Source: Prochlorococcus marinus CUG1417 (GTDB lineage: Bacteria; Cyanobacteriota; Cyanobacteriia; PCC-6307; Cyanobiaceae). From it: DNA of 64,000 nucleotides. A model generated the notes under the pieces. The model saw only the letters and a program-made list of their open reading frames with translations. It had not been told where the DNA came from and ran no database searches. This document shows positions 60,413 through 64,000 of the stretch, one piece after another. Every line of letters begins with the position of its first letter. Position 1 is the first letter of the stretch. Where the stretch lies: assembly GCF_017695975.1 (NCBI RefSeq), contig NZ_JAAORN010000001.1, forward strand, positions 930,001-994,000, read 5' to 3'. The translations under genes were made by a program, and so were the position numbers.

Positions 60413-61800
60413 GAATCCTTTGAAAAACTAATTTGTGTAGCATTGATAAAGTTTTTTGCGACTTCTGGAGAACTTGGCATATGTAAGTGAATCCAGCTTG
60501 CATGTAATTTCTTATCAAAAAAGCCTTCATTTTTGTATTCAGTTTTCCAAGATTTAATTTTCCATGGGGAAGAAAGTTTCTTTTTATGCTCAGCTTTTCT
60601 TAAATCAAGTTCAGATAAATTATTTTCAATTTCCCAATAATGAAATTCATGTCCTCTAATTAATTGATTTTGTTTAATGATCGGAGTATCTTTTAAACCC
60701 TCAATGTATCTATAACCTACTGAAAGTTTACTTTTTTTTGATCTAAAAGGAAGGATGCCACTCATTTTATGATTTTTACCATTTTCATCTTTTATAAAGT
60801 CTCCTAAAATCATCATCCCTCCGCACTCTGCATATATAAATCCATTTTTGCGGAATTTCCTTAACGAATTTAAGCTTTTTATAGAGTTACTTATATGATC
60901 AGCATATTTTTCAGGGAATCCCCCGGGAATAATTAAAGAAGAAGCCTCATTAGGTATTTCTTCATCATCATAAATACTCCATGAAATCAATGGAATTCCT
61001 ATTTCACTCAAAAACTCTTTAGTTTCAGGGTATTGAAAATGAAAGATTTTATCTTCTGCAATTGCGATAGGTTTACTCTTATCTATTTTAAAATCTTCAA
61101 AGCTGACAGAATTAAATTTTTTCTTTCGAGGGGATTTCAGGAATTTAAAAAGAGAAAATATATCAAGATTTCTTTCGGCAAAATTTGCAAAATATTCAAC
61201 ATCAATTTCTTTACCATTATCCAATGGAGGTATTAAACCTAAATTAGCTTTGTTTAAAGTTATTTTTGAATCAGATGGTAAAAAACCAAGAATTTCGATG
61301 TCTTCATTTTTAAACACTTCTTTGATTAATTTTTTATGTCTATCTGAATTAACGTTATTAAATATAATTCCTACTATTGACAACTCACTATCGAAATCTC
61401 TAAAACCTCTAACACTAGCCAAAAGAGATGCTACTTGACCTCTAGCATTAACAATAAAAATTACTGGGGCATTGAGAAGTTTAGAGATATTTGCTGTACT
61501 GGAATAGGTTGTTGACCCTAATCCATCGAATAGACCCATTGCCCCTTCAATCAATGAGAATTCATATTTCAAAGAATGTTTGAAAAAACTTTCTTGAACC
61601 CATTCCTCACCACTTAAAAAAATATCTAAATTCCTACAAGTAGGTTGGCCAATTGAACTAAGTTGTTGTTGATCAAGATAATCTGGGCCAACCTTGAAAG
61701 TTTGTATCTTTATACCTTTTGAGAACGCCCAACAAGATATCAAAAGAGATAAAGTAGTTTTCCCACTATCAGTTGAAGGAGAAGATATTACACAAGGCAT
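60409..61800 (-). CDS. cobB: cobyrinic acid a,c-diamide synthase
   Basis: 463 aa. N-terminal dethiobiotin-synthetase-like ATP domain with VISSPSTDSGKTTLSLLISC (P-loop) and LIEGAMGLFDGLGSTTYSST. C-terminal class-I glutaminase domain: IPGGFPEKYADHISNSIKS, the Cys in GFIYAECGGMMILGDFIK, and HASWIHLHMPSSP with the His near the end. It amidates the a and c carboxylates of cobyrinate in cobalamin synthesis. It directly follows opcA (0 bp between opcA stop and cobB start), so it is in the zwf-opcA-cobB operon. Confidence 0.94.
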   Translation of the reverse strand: MPCVISSPSTDSGKTTLSLLISCWAFSKGIKIQTFKVGPDYLDQQQLSSIGQPTCRNLDIFLSGEEWVQESFFKHSLKYEFSLIEGAMGLFDGLGSTTYSSTANISKLLNAPVIFIVNARGQVASLLASVRGFRDFDSELSIVGIIFNNVNSDRHKKLIKEVFKNEDIEILGFLPSDSKITLNKANLGLIPPLDNGKEIDVEYFANFAERNLDIFSLFKFLKSPRKKKFNSVSFEDFKIDKSKPIAIAEDKIFHFQYPETKEFLSEIGIPLISWSIYDDEEIPNEASSLIIPGGFPEKYADHISNSIKSLNSLRKFRKNGFIYAECGGMMILGDFIKDENGKNHKMSGILPFRSKKSKLSVGYRYIEGLKDTPIIKQNQLIRGHEFHYWEIENNLSELDLRKAEHKKKLSSPWKIKSWKTEYKNEGFFDKKLHASWIHLHMPSSPEVAKNFINATQISFSKDS

Positions 61801-63105
61801 TTATAAGTTTTTAAAACCATTAAATATTTGAAGGGCTATTTTAATAGAATTTTCAAAAAGAGGACTTGTATTACCTCTACTACTTGCCAATAATTTACTT
61901 ACATCATACTCCGATGTGGAAAAAGAATTTGGAACCACTTGTTCTATTAATTCCATATTAGCCATTCCCCCTGCTTCAAGTCTCATACACTCCACCGATT
62001 CACATCCAAGTATTACACAAGTGTTATTTTTTTGAACCTCACTAATTTTTGAAATCAACCTCAATCCAATAACTTGTCCTAAATGAATACTTGGATTTCC
62101 CAAAGATAAGGGATTAATTGAAGTAGAAATTATTTCGCCATTAATTCTTTCAAACTCTATTTTTGTTAGTTCTGTATCCCTTTCAACTCTTAAAAAAGAC
62201 CAACCAAGTTTATCGCTAATCCATGAAATTAGAAACAAAGCTTGAATAATATGATCCCCCGCTATATCAATATCAATATCAGTAATATGATCTAAAATTG
62301 GTCTCCTCGTAGGAGGATCAAAAATCATTGCCAACGATTCCCTCCAATTTTTCAACCTAACCCAATTCAAATCATTAATAGCTTTATTTGAATTATTTAA
62401 TTGATCTAAAACTTTTAAACATCTATTAGGAGATCCAAGAGCAGTATCAATTATTAACCTCAGACCATAATTAGTAAAATATTCGAAGATTTCAGGCGAT
62501 TCATCTAGGCTTCCATTCCACCATAACCATAAAGGTAATTCATCAATAGATAATTCATCAATTATTTTTAATCCTTTATTAGATATTGAGGCTGAGTCCC
62601 CCCTAATAACGACTAAATCCCCGCATATAGGTTGTATAGCAGTAGTATCACTTAATGGACAGTAAGCGGATACAAAAGTTTTGATATCTGAATTTTTATT
62701 TAAAGTTGGTGCTAGGGTTATTAATCTTCTCGGATTCAATGTACTTATTGATGATTCAAAAAATTGTCCTCTAAAATCTTCAAAGTCCTTATTAGATGAA
62801 TTTTCCTTCAACAAATTCAATAATTCTTTACTGTTGAGGGAAGTAGTAATAGGAAGACCTTGATCTAATATAAATTTTTTAGTAACTTCAATTATTTCTG
62901 TATTTAAATTTCCAGTAATTGGTCCACTTACCAATCCTTTTTGAACCAAACATTGTTCTAGCCAAGCAGGCTGCCAGACCATTAATGTAAAAGTATTAGC
63001 TCCAGTATTATCTTTATCTTCTGAAATCCATAATTGTTTAAGGTAATTAGAAATTTCCTGATAAGGAAGCTCTAATGGAGTTTGGAGTGTTAGTTGAGGT
63101 TTCAT
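61801..63105 (-). CDS. opcA: glucose-6-phosphate dehydrogenase assembly protein OpcA
   Basis: 434 aa. Blocks typical for OpcA: TGANTFTLMVWQPAWLEQCL near the start, SSISTLNPRRLITLAPTLNK, ADTTAIQPI-like SDTTAIQPICGDLVVIRGDS, GSPNRCLKVLDQLNNSNKAI, FDPPTRRPILDHITDIDIDI. It allosterically activates Zwf in cyanobacteria under redox (thioredoxin) control. Separated from zwf by 2 bp, same strand: operon. Confidence 0.93.
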   Translation of the reverse strand: MKPQLTLQTPLELPYQEISNYLKQLWISEDKDNTGANTFTLMVWQPAWLEQCLVQKGLVSGPITGNLNTEIIEVTKKFILDQGLPITTSLNSKELLNLLKENSSNKDFEDFRGQFFESSISTLNPRRLITLAPTLNKNSDIKTFVSAYCPLSDTTAIQPICGDLVVIRGDSASISNKGLKIIDELSIDELPLWLWWNGSLDESPEIFEYFTNYGLRLIIDTALGSPNRCLKVLDQLNNSNKAINDLNWVRLKNWRESLAMIFDPPTRRPILDHITDIDIDIAGDHIIQALFLISWISDKLGWSFLRVERDTELTKIEFERINGEIISTSINPLSLGNPSIHLGQVIGLRLISKISEVQKNNTCVILGCESVECMRLEAGGMANMELIEQVVPNSFSTSEYDVSKLLASSRGNTSPLFENSIKIALQIFNGFKNL

Positions 63106-63107
63106 TT

Positions 63108-64000
63108 TTACGGTCTACGCCAGAAAATATTATCTTTTGAAAGTAATTGATCAGACTCAGGAGGTCCCCACGTCATAGATTCATAATTATAAATAGGTAA
63201 CTTCCAAGGAGAATTATCCATCAATTCTATTAATGGCGTATATAGTTTCCAAGCTGCCTCTACTTCATCGCTTCGAGTAAATAAGGTTGGGTCAGAAAGC
63301 ATTGCATCAGCTAATAATCTTACATAGCCTTCATCTGAGGGTTCTCCAAATGATTCATCATAAGAAAATTCCATCTCAACAGGTCTTGATTTCATTCCAG
63401 AACCAGGCGATTTTACCTCAAATTTGAAAGTAGCACCTTCATTTGGCTGAATTCTTAGGATAAGTTGATTTGGGGATGGATTTATTATTGTTGATTCAAA
63501 TAAATGAACTGGAACGTCTTTAAAAGTCAAGACTATTTCTCCAAGTCTTTTAGGTAGTCTTTTCCCTGTTCTCAAATAAAAAGGAACACCTTGCCAACGC
63601 CAATTATCAACAAAAACTTTTGTCGCTATATAAGTTTCTGTTGTGCTATTACAATTAACACCATCTTCCTGCCTATATCCTTTGAGTCGATTTGAAATAT
63701 TTCCTCCCTCTCCATATTGACCTCTTATGCAACAATTCCACGGTTCATTTTCGTCAGCAAGTTTTGAAGCTTGAAGAACCTTAGCTTTTTCATTTCTTAT
63801 TGCTTCAGGTTCAAACTTTCCAGGAGGTTCCATCGCAGTAACAGCAAGCATTTGAGTCATATGATTTTGAAGCATATCCCTTAAAGCACCAGAGCTTTCA
63901 TAATAACCTGCTCTATCTTCAACACCCACTGTTTCAGATGAGGTGATTTGAACACTTGATATATAATTTCTATTCCAGATTGGTTCAAAAATAGTGTTAG
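63108..64000 (-). CDS. zwf: glucose-6-phosphate 1-dehydrogenase, 3' part (partial at window edge)
   Basis: The frame is open from the stop at 63108-63110 through to 64000; codons upstream of the GTG at 63929 continue as NTIFEPIWNRNYISSVQITS, so that GTG is internal and the gene starts outside the window. Visible motifs: EPIWNRNYISSVQIT, GYYESSGALRDMLQNH (about 63890), YIATKVFVDNWRWQGVPFYL, RTGKRLPKR, and the C-terminus LAGMLSD-like LLADAMLSDPTLFTRSDEVE. First step of the oxidative pentose phosphate pathway. Operon zwf-opcA-cobB. Confidence 0.95.
   Translation of the reverse strand, partial: NTIFEPIWNRNYISSVQITSSETVGVEDRAGYYESSGALRDMLQNHMTQMLAVTAMEPPGKFEPEAIRNEKAKVLQASKLADENEPWNCCIRGQYGEGGNISNRLKGYRQEDGVNCNSTTETYIATKVFVDNWRWQGVPFYLRTGKRLPKRLGEIVLTFKDVPVHLFESTIINPSPNQLILRIQPNEGATFKFEVKSPGSGMKSRPVEMEFSYDESFGEPSDEGYVRLLADAMLSDPTLFTRSDEVEAAWKLYTPLIELMDNSPWKLPIYNYESMTWGPPESDQLLSKDNIFWRRP

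Noticed and set aside
63927-63929. GTG as start of zwf
   Set aside because: The frame continues upstream with strong Zwf sequence (EPIWNRNYISS), so the GTG is internal and the gene is simply cut by the window edge.
1-64000. tRNA, rRNA, IS elements, prophage or integrase genes
   Set aside because: Looked for T-loop patterns, transposase or integrase frames and long inverted repeats; none seen.

Overview
The window is chromosomal DNA of a marine picocyanobacterium, very probably a high-light Prochlorococcus close to MED4. The sequence is strongly AT-rich. It encodes oxygenic-photosynthesis genes (petG, chlI, a cytM-type cytochrome, a Psb34-like protein, lycopene beta-cyclase), a cyanate ABC transporter plus cyanase, the cyanobacterial sRNA Yfr1 in its usual place between trxA and the guaB-type gene, and very many proteins of 35-130 aa. 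No tRNA, rRNA, CRISPR array, IS element or prophage was seen.

Layout. 1-14.8 kb is an accessory-looking stretch of small genes. It holds a TatA-like protein with a 19-residue repeat tail, DusB, a thioesterase, an Mrr-type nuclease, a MAPEG protein, two PAP/fibrillin proteins, OsmC, DUF1499 and about ten microproteins. It also holds two tandem minus-strand sRNA genes at 13.60-13.87 kb that look like Yfr2 and Yfr10. 14.8-21.1 kb is a zinc-homeostasis island: ZnuB, Zur, ZnuC, ZnuA, a COG0523 (CobW-like) GTPase and a WD40 protein, with a near-perfect Fur/Zur-type palindrome in the znuC-znuA gap. 21.1-21.7 kb is a gene-poor stretch ending in a strong terminator. 22.0-25.9 kb is the cyanate operon cynA-cynB-cynD-cynS behind a GTA-N8-TAC NtcA box. 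25.9-28.1 kb holds tatA, small genes, a nine-cysteine metallothionein-like peptide with a second Zur-like box, and a broken DUF1348 gene. 28.2-31.5 kb is a three-gene cassette: circularly permuted ATP-grasp, alpha-E and transglutaminase-like. 31.6-40.2 kb holds a cupin-like protein, a pentapeptide-repeat protein, a PfkB kinase, an MFS transporter, an alpha/beta hydrolase and a peptide ABC transporter pair. 40.3-64 kb is dense core metabolism, ending in a zwf gene cut by the window edge.

The most interesting material is regulatory. Yfr1, a Yfr10-like RNA with the same 11-nt motif, and a Yfr2-like RNA whose 5' end can pair with that motif all lie in this window. The Zur-type palindrome next to znuA recurs at 15/17 positions upstream of a Cys-rich microprotein 10 kb away. 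ZnuA and the adjacent COG0523 GTPase share a related inserted domain. Several microproteins have recognisable architecture (IF2-N-like, twin CX3C, Nif11-like, Psb34-like).
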